Shown here: piece by piece, positions 35,401 through 45,010 of the stretch
How positions within the stretch are numbered: position 1 is the stretch's first letter
Layout of the letters: every line of letters starts with the position of its first letter
From: Hymenopellis radicata
Lineage: Eukaryota; Basidiomycota; Agaricomycetes; Agaricales; Physalacriaceae
Direction of reading: 5' to 3'
Assembly (NCBI GenBank): GCA_015501595.1
Contig: JADNRX010000219.1
Location: 1 to 64,000 of the forward strand
DNA length: 64,000 bases
Translations under genes and position numbers: made by a program
The notes under the pieces: generated by a model
What the model was told of the DNA's origin: nothing
Seen by the model: only the letters and a program-made list of their open reading frames with translations
Database searches by the model: none

Positions 35401-38400
35401 TCCTAGGGTTCGGTAACTTCTATCGACGTTTCATCAAGGACTTCTCCAAGATTGCTCGACCGCTCTTTGATCTTACCAAGAAGGATCAGACGTGGGACTG
35501 GAATCCCTCGTCGCAAACGGCCTTTCAGGCCCTCAAAGATGTGTTCACCTCTGCTCCCGTTCTAATTATGCCCGACCCTGATAAACCCTATCGTGTGGAA
35601 GCAGACGCGTCTGACTTCGCGACTGGTGCCACCCTTTACCAACAAGGAGACTAGAGCATGCCACGAGTTTCAGCCAGCGCAGGTAACCCGCAGGTAACCT
35701 GCGACTCGCGACTCGCGACCCGGGTTCGCACAAGTCGCAGGTTTGGAGTTGGAGCATTTCGCAAGTACTTGCGCAGGTTCCGGTAGTCAGTTAATATATA
35801 ATGTTATGCATATAAACTGTGTTATACATATGAATATGATCCAATAGAGTTGCAATAGGCTATAGAGATGATGTTTGCACTAGTTTGACCTCAGTTGAAG
35901 GGGATATGAGTGGGTTATAGCTCAAAACTCGTCAAAAACTCGCAAACTCGCGAGTTTTAGACCCGCGACTCGCGAGTTTGAGACAAGTCGCAAGTCCGGA
36001 CTTCAGATATGCAAACTCGCGCAAACTCGACCCGCCGGACCCGGGTTTAGACTCGTGGCATGCTCTAAAGGAGACGACGAGCAGTGGCACCCTTGCGCGT
36101 TCCTGTCCAAGTCGCTCAACGAGACGCAGCGCAACTACGATATCCACGATAAGGAGCTTCTTGCGATTATCCGAGCGCTGGAGGATTGGCGACACTACCT
36201 TGAGGGCGCTCGTCATAAGGTTGAGGTCATCACCGACCACAAGAACCTCGAGTACTTTACGCAGTCCCAGAAGCTGAGTCGCCGTCAAGCCCGATGGGCG
36301 TTATTCCTTACACGTTTTGACTTTGAACTGATTCACAAACGAGGAACCCTGAACCACAGTGATCCCCTTTCTCGCTGCCCAGACCATAAAGAGGGGGTCG
36401 AAGACGATAATGCAGATCGCATACTGCTCGACCCCACATTCTTCCGCATTCGCGCTGTCCGCCCTAGTGCAGTGTCGTCCATTGGAGACAATGAGTTGCG
36501 GAGGCGGATTCGCGAGTGTTCATCAAGGGACAAGGAAGTGCTCAGTGCGTTAGACATTATTCTCAACAATGGGCCTCGTTCGCTGGTCAAAAACCTACAG
36601 GAATGGAACTACGAAGAGGGCCTAGTACTCTTTCGAGGAAAGGTTTACGTTCCTAAGGATGCCGCTCTTCGCCGGGATGTCGTCAAGATGTACCATGACT
36701 CAATAGTCGCCGGACATCCAGGACGCTACAAGACCTATGAATTCGTGAGCCGCGAGTTCTGGTGGCCAGGCATATCTGTTTTTATTCGCGACTACGTGCG
36801 AGGCTGTCCCACTTGTCAGGTCACCAAGGTCAATAATCATCCACCCCATGTTCCCCTCGTCCCCAACGAAATCCCCACTCGTCCCTTTGGTACGATTACC
36901 AGCGACTTTATTGTCGGACTCCCTGAATGTGACGGCTACAATGCTATCCACTGTGTCGTTGATCGATCTACCAAGGGCGTTGTCGTCACTCCATGCCGAG
37001 ATACCATTGACGTCGACGGCACTATCGACCTTCTTCTCAATCACACCTACCGACGATACGGACTCTGGGACAAGATGATCACCGACCGAGGTCCTCAGTT
37101 CGCCAGCCAGGTCATGCAAGGAATCCATAAACGCCTCGGTATCATCTCAGCCCTCAGTACCGCCTACCATCCAGAGATGGATGGGGAAACCGAGCGGTAC
37201 AACCAAGAGTTGGAACAATACCTGCGCATATTCTGCAATTATCGCCAGGATGACTGGGTTAAGCACCTTCCTTTCGCCGAATTCTCCCATAACGTTCGCG
37301 TTCACTCCGCTACAGGGAAATCTCCATTTGAACTCCTGCATGGGTTCCTTCCAAGACTATTCCCGCCGCTGCGCACTGACTCACATCTCCCGACGCTTGA
37401 GTCCCGCCTAGAGACGTTGAAGGAATTACGAGAAGAGGTAGAGGCGAGCTTGAAGAGCGCAGCGGAGGTTATGAAGACGCAGCACGGCAATTACCTGCTG
37501 GAACATCCGACGTTCAAGGTTGGAGACAAGGTGTTGCTGGATGGAAAAAACCTCGCTACAACGAGGCCGAAAGCTAAGTTGTCGAATAAACGCTATGGGC
37601 CATTCGAAATCACTGAAGTCCTTGGAACAGTAAACTTCCGCCTCAAACTGCCGAATAAATGGCAGATTCACAACGTATTCCACGCCTCCCTTCTTATCCC
37701 CTGGGTCGAGACCGATGCCCACGGGCCTCCCCTCCCATCTGAACTCCCCGACCTCGAGGGCGGCAAAGAGAAGTTCGACGTTGAAGCCATTCTTGCCTCC
37801 CGCAAACCACGAAATGGACGAGGGACCAGCTACAAAGTCAAATGGCTTGGTTATCCTGACTCCAAGAACACCTGGGAGCCGGCCTCCAACTTCTCCGCAC
37901 ACGCGAAGGAGCAGATTTATGAATTCCACCGAAACAACCCGACCGCCTATCGCGCCCCGCTCCTCGTACACGTGCTCTCTTCGGCATCACCATGGGGGAT
38001 ATTTGGCGTGCTACTCCTGTGCTCCAGGCGCAAGCACAGCCTAAAGAGGGGTATTGTCACGAATCGCCTTCCTCGTGACCTAGCGCCCCTTCCTTTTTCA
38101 CTAATAAGGGCGCGCTAGAGTCTCCGGGCCACTCCATTATCACACTTCAGTGTTATCATGCTCTAACATCATCATGTGTCAAGCGGTCCAGGTCCCGGTC
38201 CGGAAGTGCCGAGATGCCGGTTAGTGAGTCGTCTGGATTTTGGCCCATGGGCCAAAATCTATCCACTGCTAAGTCATGTGACCACCTCATGACTCCAGAT
38301 GATCTGATTGGTATTCCCACTGTCTATTGTTCCATCCTAGGTCTTCCCATTGTTCGTACAGCCACAGACTCTATATACATATACGCAGCCCTTGTAGATA

Positions 38401-38670
38401 GTTCCCCACTCTGTCCTCCTTTGTCTCCGTACTACACAGTCCCCTCTGTACTACGTCGAGCTAGCACAGCGTCCTCTACGCTTTATCATCTATCATTCTT
38501 ATCGCATCTCTATTCTCCCGCTCCTCTAGTCGCGGCCCGAGCGGTCTTGTGCTCACGTGGTCACTGTTCTTGACACGCTGGCAGAAAGTGTTCGACCTAC
38601 CACCTACAACGACGCCATATCCAACTATGTCTCTAGTGGATGCATCGTCAGGAAGTAGGAAAGAGACCAT
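29418..38670 (-). CDS. TM3': small membrane protein gene with a gypsy element in its intron
   Basis: Exon 1 is 38670-38601 (M V S F L L P, then [16 protein letters not shown]) and exon 2 is 29581-29418 ([20 protein letters not shown] and on to a stop at 29418-29420). Together they make 234 nt, 77 residues, all in frame. It is the counterpart of TM3 at 59930 (DASTKEIVGYG, VLAIVVITGMTFLARMWCWR). A 16-residue outer part, one helix, then a basic tail [10 protein letters not shown]. The intron cuts the helix in phase 1 as in the whole family. Without the gypsy element (29609-38575 plus the 5-bp duplicate) the intron is 47 nt; now it is 9,019 nt. TATA and start codon are intact. It may be silenced, but the coding sequence is not broken. 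An alternative end, splicing at GTATGG near 29450, is possible. Confidence 0.72.
29609..31252 (+). repeat. Gypsy 5' LTR, interrupted
   Basis: The 521-bp LTR is split at 29875/30999 by a 1.1-kb insert with a 9-bp duplication. The uninterrupted sequence is seen in the 3' LTR near 38320 (GGTATTCCCACTGTCTATTG). Confidence 0.92.
29876..30989. mobile_element. Mutator-like non-autonomous element in the gypsy LTR
   Basis: Flanked by the 9-bp duplication ATTCCCACT (29867-29875 and 30990-30998). The termini TAGTCT...AGACTA are followed by longer imperfect inverted repeats (TGTACCGTGATTG near 29970 against GTACCGCGATTGGG from the right end). A 9-bp duplication and long imperfect TIRs fit Mutator-like elements (inference). 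30255-30480 is a tandem array of GCGAGCACGACGAC-like units that yields a spurious 180-codon frame. No transposase is present. Confidence 0.72.
31273..33604 (+). pseudogene. Gypsy Gag, interrupted by a hAT MITE
   Basis: From [16 protein letters not shown] the frame meets TAA at 31543 and continues in the same frame as [14 protein letters not shown] very acidic and then proline-rich segment (31960-32130) follows, then [17 protein letters not shown]. The MITE at 32230-32645 interrupts at LFIQELN. Gag resumes with [28 protein letters not shown] and a CCHC knuckle [14 protein letters not shown] near 33330, ending with a stop at 33602. This is the typical retrotran-gag plus knuckle order. The initiating Met could lie after the stop. 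Confidence 0.82.
32230..32645. mobile_element. hAT MITE in gypsy gag
   Basis: 416 bp, ends TAGAGCATGCCACGAGT inverted, with 8-bp duplication AGCTCAAC/AGCTCAAT (one mismatch). Subterminal DNA is rich in ACTCGCGAGT motifs. Nearly identical, in reverse orientation, to 35653-36067. Confidence 0.92.
33722..38054 (+). pseudogene. Gypsy Pol: protease, RT, RNase H, integrase, chromodomain
   Basis: Protease core [13 protein letters not shown] near 33820. RT from about 34700, with [20 protein letters not shown] (near 34850) and catalytic YMDD ([11 protein letters not shown] near 35160). RNase H begins [19 protein letters not shown], is split by the MITE at 35653-36067, and continues [20 protein letters not shown] and [11 protein letters not shown]. 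Integrase has the HHCC finger (H...H near 36710, CPTCQ near 36810) and the core DFIVGLP ... DRGPQF ... [10 protein letters not shown]-terminal chromodomain ([17 protein letters not shown]) lies near 37840-37890. Lesions: TGA near 33979, a one-base frameshift near 34092, TGA near 34502 and TGA at 35229. In homologues the residue at all three TGAs would fit Arg. The last 560 codons are open. Confidence 0.9.
35653..36067. mobile_element. hAT MITE in gypsy pol
   Basis: 415 bp, same family as 32230-32645 but inverted, with perfect 8-bp duplication AAGGAGAC (35645-35652 and 36068-36075). It disrupts the RNase H domain. Confidence 0.93.
38055..38575 (+). repeat. Gypsy 3' LTR
   Basis: 521 bp, TGTCAC...TTGACA. 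Uninterrupted, and preceded by the polypurine tract. Confidence 0.93.
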
Positions 38671-38724
38671 GTGAGAGCAAAATGAGTGTAAAGAACGGGG
38701 AAATGTGTATCAGATGCGAAAGTC

Positions 38725-38731
38725 TTTTATA
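38725..38731 (-). promoter_or_regulatory. TATA box of TM3'
   Basis: TATAAAA on the minus strand in TTATAAAAGACT, about 55 bp before the ATG at 38670. TM3 has the same TATAAAGACT about 60 bp before its ATG. Confidence 0.7.
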
Positions 38732-40755
38732 AAAAAAGCATATACAGCAACAGACCAGAATGAGTGACCGATTCCTCTTGCAACAGCCTTCGACTGCTGC
38801 TGTAGCCAGACGCAAGAGCGTCATTCCTGAGGACATAAGAGAATACAGCTGTCGTTGATGGCTGTGCTCGGCGTGACGGCGCCTCGCACCAGAAGAGTAG
38901 AACGAAATTGTGAATTGCTAGCAGGTAGTGGGTCAAGGCCTTGAACTTAAATTCAGGGCTGGAATTCATCCTCGCATAGAATCCCAAAGCCGCTGTCCGT
39001 GCGCATCAGTTGGTCTCTCCGCGACGATGTCTTCCTTTTGTGCGATTGCTATATGGTTATCGCTTGGATCATCATCATCATCATCAATTACTCGGCACGG
39101 ACCTATGTAGATCGCCGGACGCTAGGCTACAGTACGACACCAATGTACTGTACATATCCTAACTACCCCTCACTTCACCAGCAAGCCAATCTCCTGGTAA
39201 GACAATACGGAAACCCGCACTGCCTCCCAGGGTAGAGCTTGAAAGCTCAGCAAACGGAAAGACCTGGTACATAAACTCTTCCTTCAATCAACTTAGTAGT
39301 CATTCAGCATAGCGCAATGGCTGAGAAGAGAAGACTAAGTACTAAGCAAGGGATATGTCACCTATCTCGTTGTGAAGCGGGCATGGCAATGGTACATGGC
39401 ACGTAGCCTAAGACCACGCACCACCCTACCAACTGCCCGCCAGTGCTATATTTCTATTTAAGGGATTGTTTACGACGTAGTTTCCAAAGATTGGACACCA
39501 TCGACGTCTTGTCGACTGAATGTCGACGTTGCCTCGGATATATCCGAGGAGTTCAGTTCGGAGTTCCACGGCAGGCACTTGCCGAGTACGGCAACACATT
39601 GTCCGAACCTTAAAATTTTTACTGGGCGCAACGGCGGGCAGAGTCAACGACTTCATCTGCAACACGGACGAGAGAAGGGACCTGAAAAGGCTGAAAAGAT
39701 GTATCCCGTGGTGTAGGTATAACATGACGAGCCCGGGGAGAAGGTAGGAGAAAATGGACAGTGACCACGACAGTCTAACATCATAGTACCATGAAACAAT
39801 GCTCTCGCAGAGACACATTTACAGGACATGGACGCTGAACAGCTGAGGTAGGTCGACGTTTGCAGGTAGGAATCGCCGGGGCCGTGGATATTGCACACCG
39901 TCGTGAGCTTCGAGGAGGAAAGGCTTTTTTTTGGACTAAAAAAGTAATAATTCGACGAACAAGCCACCACGACATCATGTAGACATCGTGAATAAACTTT
40001 CCGCTGCGTGTTTTTTTGTGGGGTTGCGTCGCTAGACGACTTTTGTAGTTTGATGGTGGGCAAATCGGTCCTTTCTAGTACGGCAATGAAGAGGGGCGAT
40101 TTCCGGAATTACCGAAACCTTTTTGGTGTTCAGACACCGCCGGTCCTTTACCATGGTAAGCAGGTAGGACGCGACGAGTCAACAAGCGTCAACAACACGC
40201 CCCTAATCCTGTTTCTTTGTTTCTCGTCCACTGACTACCATTGCCTTCTTCTGAATCGCGCAAGGTACAGTCCTTGCACGACTTCGGCGCCCAGTTGAAA
40301 ATGAACTGACCTCTCAACAGAATGGGGCTCAGTGGCAAGCACAAATATGGTTATTAACATCATGACTGCCGTTTGACCAGAAAGGTGACGCATACCTGCC
40401 TAGCACTATATATTCTGTGGCTTTTGACCATATGTTGACGGTAGTTCTAGAGATGAAAAATCGAAGGAACCCGTTTGCGGGTGGCGCAAAAACAATATGG
40501 ATACGTCAGCGTGGATGACGCTCGTTTATTTACGAAAATCCATCTTGAACACGTTCAAACAAGCCTCAGGTTGGAACGTGCTCCTGGTCGGAATGGTTGT
40601 TCCGCCGCGTCGATTCTTACCGGCGCAGAGTAATCACGAAACCGACCGTCAAGTGTATAGCAGCCTGAGGTTCTGCATCATCGCCATTCCTCCTTCCTAC
40701 TCGTGTAACGAAACAGCGTTTTCGCTTGCTCCTCTGCTTGTGCAAGCAACCGACA
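38732..40755. other. Intergenic region between TM3' and the F-box gene
   Basis: The part to about 38990 matches the TM3 upstream region (59560-59860, inverted). A minus-strand 86-codon frame at 38727-38987 overlaps that promoter and is not supported. Beyond it, frames at 39426-39818 and 39653-40063 have no recognisable motifs. An ATC microsatellite lies at 39070-39088. No gene is called. Confidence 0.5.
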
Positions 40756-41741
40756 ATGGAGGCCTTTCCAGATTTACCCCTCGACATCGCACGAAGGATT
40801 TTAGAGGATGTTGCCAACACGCATCGTTCCCAGGCTCTCAAGTCTGTGCTCGTTTCGAAAGCCGTTCGCACATGGTTCGTGCCTGTCCTCTCAGCATACA
40901 TGAGGTCTCATAGACCTCCAGGATCGATCCGATTCTATACCGTTCTGTAACCCTGTTGGACATGAACAGCGGTCGCTCATTTTCCAACGCTATTTCTATC
41001 CGTAACGATCCAACGTTCTTCGCGAAGAACGTCAAGTATCTCTTCATCCTAGAACTCTCAGGTGCACAGCCAGTGGCGTTCGAGTCGGCTCTGCATATCC
41101 TCTCCGTCTGCACTGGGATCATATCGCTGGGATTGTGGTCGTATGACTACCAAGGGTACATGAATTATAATCCATCGTTACTTTCCGGTGCCGACCTAAA
41201 ACGCCTGTCCGTGTACCATATCAAAAGTTCCGAGTTCTCTCAGATCCCAGAGAACATCACCCACTTTTCATGTCACATGGGCTCTGCCATGATGCAGCTG
41301 CTTCCCGAAGGCTTCTTTTTGCGATGCCCATGTCTCACCCATCTTCACATCGCTGACTTCGACTTCCTTCTCACCTCGACCCACCAGCCGGAGACAATCC
41401 TACTCGGCGCTATCGAGCCCGTTCTGGCGTGTCTGCCCTCCTCGGTGCAGATCTTTATCCTTGAGGTTCGCTTTCCGCGGGTCTTTGATTCTGCGATCTT
41501 CTTTCTGCAGGAATATACGAGGGTGATAGAGCGTGTCCTAGCCCAGATAACAGATCCCCGGTTCGTGCTCTTGTGCACCGACCCGCAGTACTTTGAGGAG
41601 GTGAAGGGTATGGCCTGCTTCGATGCTGGGAGTCCGGTCGTAGAACGCTTCGCACGAGAATTGGAAGACCCATATACGTCTTCTGATACATGGACGTTTG
41701 CTGAACAGTTCGTTTCAAAGCGAGCTAGACGAGATGTGTAG
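40756..41741 (+). CDS. F-box-like protein
   Basis: Two exons, 40756-40874 and 40922-41741, joined by a 47-nt GT-AG intron, give 312 residues. Splicing turns VRTW into VRTWIDPILYRSVTLLDM, which fits fungal F-box proteins well and supports the model; without it the frame stops at 40948. The N-terminus MEAFPDLPLDIARRILEDVA is a clear F-box (LP.D....IL) and would bind Skp1. The rest (KYLFILELS, DLKRLSVYHI, CPCLTHLHIADFDF) has leucine-rich spacing as in the substrate-binding parts of these proteins but no regular repeat. Such proteins form large families in mushrooms; the likely role is substrate choice for an SCF ubiquitin ligase. The target is unknown. It converges with the carboxylesterase gene, 160 bp away. 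Confidence 0.8.
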
Positions 41742-41900
41742 AGTGATTGCAGTAATAATACGACATGAATACTAGAACACAATACTAGAACACAATACTA
41801 GAACACAATAAGTGGAAGACGTTAATAGCGTTACGACCGGGATAAGCAAGGGCATCAAAGCAGGTATACATGTCCATTATTCAATCATCAATTGCATAAC

Positions 41901-44214
41901 TCAGATGGGGTTCTCCAATAGGATCTCGTTCAACCCGTCAATGGCCTCTTGGCGGAACGTATCAGTGGTGAGACTCAAGGGTATCAAGCCATCATTAAAC
42001 GAGAGCATCGCAGGGGAAGCTGCGGTCCATTTGGGCCAGGTGATCCCGGTGTTGCCGTTCGGATTCAAGTCGTTAACGAACCGGATGAGGTAGTCCACCA
42101 TGTCACCTCCAAAGTATATGTTCAAGATGTCCGAAGCATGGAATGAGCCTAGAACGGGGACACTTTTGAGGCGCTTGTTGACTGCGAAGACGCATCAGTA
42201 CAATGTCCCGTCGCACGGGATAACCCAAAGACACGTACTGAACGTATATATGTCCTGCTTTCCCGATAACACATTGATAAAAAACCGACGTGGAGCTTGG
42301 AACACCGCATCTCCTTGGAGAGCAGCGAACCGTTTGAACTGCGGGCTCACAATGTTTAAAAGACCAGTATCGAATGGAGATCCTACGGCAGGGTTTTGTG
42401 GATAAAGGTCCATCAAACTGTCTATATCAGCTTCGGGTGCATTGGGGAGCAGGATGGTTTGAAGGTATTCCTTCGCTTGAGCATCCGTTCTGTGTCGAGT
42501 CGATGAGCAAATTTCGCATCGACATGGTTCTTCTACTCACGTAACATTCAGTTGAGATAACGAGAAGAGTGTGCCTTCATCGTCGCAGTCCCCTTTGAAC
42601 GACATCAGCTTGGGGCTATATTGTTCCGCGGCAGAGAAGCACCATACCAGTAACGAAAGGAATGTTAGCAACTTTGCCTTGCTGCACGAGACGCTGCGGG
42701 TTATCCGAAAACAAGACGCCATCTGTTCGGGGTAGCCATGCTAGTCTCAAAGACTGTGTGACGCGTCAGGGATCCCATCAATGAAAACGAGCGCATCGTA
42801 CACACCTGATAGGCGAAGATGAACGGTGAGTCATCGACAGCTGCCTTCAAGACGTCGTATGAGACGGTTCTGAGGCATGCCAGAGTATCAGAAGAGCCAG
42901 AACATCCCGTCTTGTCCACGATGTCATCATAATCTGATGCTCGCGCTCAATACTTCCCATGTACATTAGAAGCAACCCGAACCTTTCTGCCCGTTTTCAA
43001 TATCGCCTACGGGAAGAGGCGATCCCGACTGCATGAATGCGCCTCTGAACAAACCTTCTGTGTCGCCATCGTTGATGATCATATGGGATGCGACGGACAT
43101 GGCGCCGGCGGATTCTCCCCAGCTATCCGTTCTTAGCGTCAGAAAAAGTTGAAAGTTTAGTGGACATTAAAACTGACATGGTGACTTTGTCCGGATCACC
43201 TCCAAAAGCCGTGACATACTTCTGTATCCATTTGAGTGCGAGACGTTCTGCACGTACATTTAATACGCCATCAAGCGATTACGATGCGGCGCTTACGGTC
43301 GTGTAACCCAAGGTTTCCTACTCCAGCCTCTTTCACTTCCTTTCCCGCTAGGAAGCCGAATGCTGCAGCATGCGGTGAGAAACGAGAGAAAACGAAATAC
43401 GTGGGTGTGTCATACCAGAGACTCGATAGTTCATGGAGACATAAATGACGGGTTCTCCGAGTGCAATAGAGCGCTGAACGATAGAGCTGCCATCGTACAT
43501 AGATGTCCCGCCGAGTTCGAAGCCGCCTGGGAATTGCATGCTTAACGGCTGGGTCTGTTAGATGCCAAGGATTAGATTCACCTCCGAAGAACCACTACCG
43601 TAAAGTCCATCAACATGTTTTGTCATCGAAGAGATAGAAACGTACGACAGCTACGGGCAGTTGAGAGGTGTCAGTTGCACTGGCAGGTTTGACGACGTTG
43701 AGTGTCAAACCTATGAACGAGATCAGTTATACTCATTGATTGCCCTCCTTCACATGCTCACAATCTTCATCTGAGGGCAAGACATCACTGAAAATAGAGT
43801 TGACCACGTAGTCGACCGTCTCTTGAGGAAGCCCAGTGAGTACTGGGAGCTTGACAGCCTGTTGGGGACACGACGGCCCGAACGCTGTCGCGTCAATGGT
43901 GCCCGTATACGCGCCCACTGCCGCTGGAAGCTGAAATCGAAGATTGCCAGTACTACAACAATAATCAATGGGCGATAATTTGCTAGTAGTAGCAAGGAAA
44001 CACACGGTGGTTGTCCGAACGGGATACCCAGGAACTTTGACACGTTCCCGGATGCAGCGCCAGTAACAGTCGCGCTATCCAGCGTCACCGTAGGCGCCGC
44101 GCGACTCGAGACGACGGCGGCCAAAGTCACTCCCGCCTGGGCAACGGGCAAGATCAAGTGCAGAAACATCGTCAACCTGAGGACCGAATGGGAAGCCAGC
44201 AAGAGCGTCAACAA
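41901..44214 (-). CDS. Secreted type-B carboxylesterase/lipase
   Basis: Starts MLTLLLASHSVLRLTMFLHL, a signal peptide. Exons follow with KFLGIPFGQPP, DLRFQLPAA, SEDC (conserved Cys), the oxyanion region GGFELGGTSMYDG, PVIYVSMNYR, GLHDRK-type sequence, the nucleophile motif GWGESAGAMSV (near 43100), then GAFMQSGS and CLRT. The putative catalytic His lies in LGSFHASDIL near 42130, and the product ends ENPI at 41901. The order matches the alpha/beta-hydrolase COesterase family of about 540 residues, which hydrolyses carboxylic or sterol esters outside the cell. Several introns of about 50 nt interrupt it, and exon borders are approximate. No obvious lesion was seen. It is convergent with the F-box gene. 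Confidence 0.85.
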
Positions 44215-45010
44215 GCATCATATGAGTGTGTTCTTATAAAACCTCCCCCAAGAGCTAGGGTAAAATCCAGCGAGTATGTCATGGGAGATCATCACGGGTC
44301 GTAAGTTGGTCTCCAATTACAGGAACGCCGAAGACCCGTCCTTTCCCACTCGTCATAGCTGCACGAAAAGCATTCGAGTTCGTTTGTGGACTGTCGCTGT
44401 AAGTAATACATACCCCGCATTTCCCCACATTCAAGTCATTTCAGATGACATCTAAGAAAGAAGCTTCACTACGCGTCCAGAGTCAAGACCACACACAACT
44501 TGAAATCACTTTGGAAATCACGGCCATGGTCTCCAGGGTAGCCGAGAGATCATTCCTGCGGATGCACTTGAAGAACACCTCATGCTTCAGAATCTAAGAA
44601 ACAAGAATGTGATTCTTTGACCTCTCGGTCCCGAAGAGATTATGCCTAACCTGTATGTAACCGGGCCAACCCAATATACTGCGCCACATGACTCCAAGCC
44701 AGATGGACGTAATCACAAGAACGACGGGCCGGATTCGCTGAGCAAAGTCTAAACCTTGAGACTTTCCAGAAGCTCATGATTCTCTATCAGACATATCAGT
44801 CAGTCGTTGGTGAAAGTGATTGTGAGCTAGCCTACCGCGATGCCACGATGCGAGAGCATCGACGCGCTGCATCCAAAATTGTGAAAGTCAAAAGTCATGA
44901 CAGACAACCCTTTCCTTGAGCCGATAAGTCCAATCTTCAAGAGACATGCTCTTGATGAGTAGCACAACGGAAGTGGCAGACCTCCCTTTTATACACATGC
45001 CATCGTATAA
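44215..45010. other. Intergenic region
   Basis: 796 bp between two minus-strand genes. It should hold the carboxylesterase promoter (CT-rich near 44330 on the plus strand) and the trehalase 3' end. No reading frame or repeat of note. Confidence 0.6.

Larger units (their letters stand above)
29609..38575 (+). mobile_element. Ty3/gypsy LTR retrotransposon with chromodomain
   Basis: Flanked by a 5-bp duplication CGCTG (29604-29608 and 38576-38580). LTRs start TGTCACGAATCG and end GTTCTTGACA. The polypurine tract AAAGAGGGG lies just before the 3' LTR. Gag and pol are in order on the plus strand. Inside are a Mutator-like insert in the 5' LTR and two hAT MITEs, one in gag and one in pol. The LTRs differ at about five of 521 positions, so the insertion is recent. 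It lies in the intron of TM3', in the same orientation-neutral position as TM3's 46-nt intron. Confidence 0.93.
2203..38990. repeat. Left arm of an inverted segmental duplication (TM5'-TM4'-TM3')
   Basis: The left arm survives as 2203-2463, 7106-7632, 17838-20270, 28410-29608 and 38581 to about 38990, with mobile elements between. These pieces match, in reverse order and orientation, the continuous block at about 59560-63160. Matching parts include the TM5 promoter, the TM4 region, the TM4-TM3 intergenic spacing and the TM3 promoter. With mobile DNA removed this arm is about 3.5 kb. Divergence judged by eye is substantial, so the duplication is older than the insertions, most of which have perfect target duplications. 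Confidence 0.8.

Noticed and set aside
38727..38987. 86-codon minus-strand frame
   Set aside because: It covers the conserved TM3' promoter, including the TATA box, and has no counterpart frame in the right arm.
40875..40921. Frameshift in the F-box gene
   Set aside because: A 47-nt GT-AG intron restores the expected WIDPILYRSV sequence, so the gene is intact.
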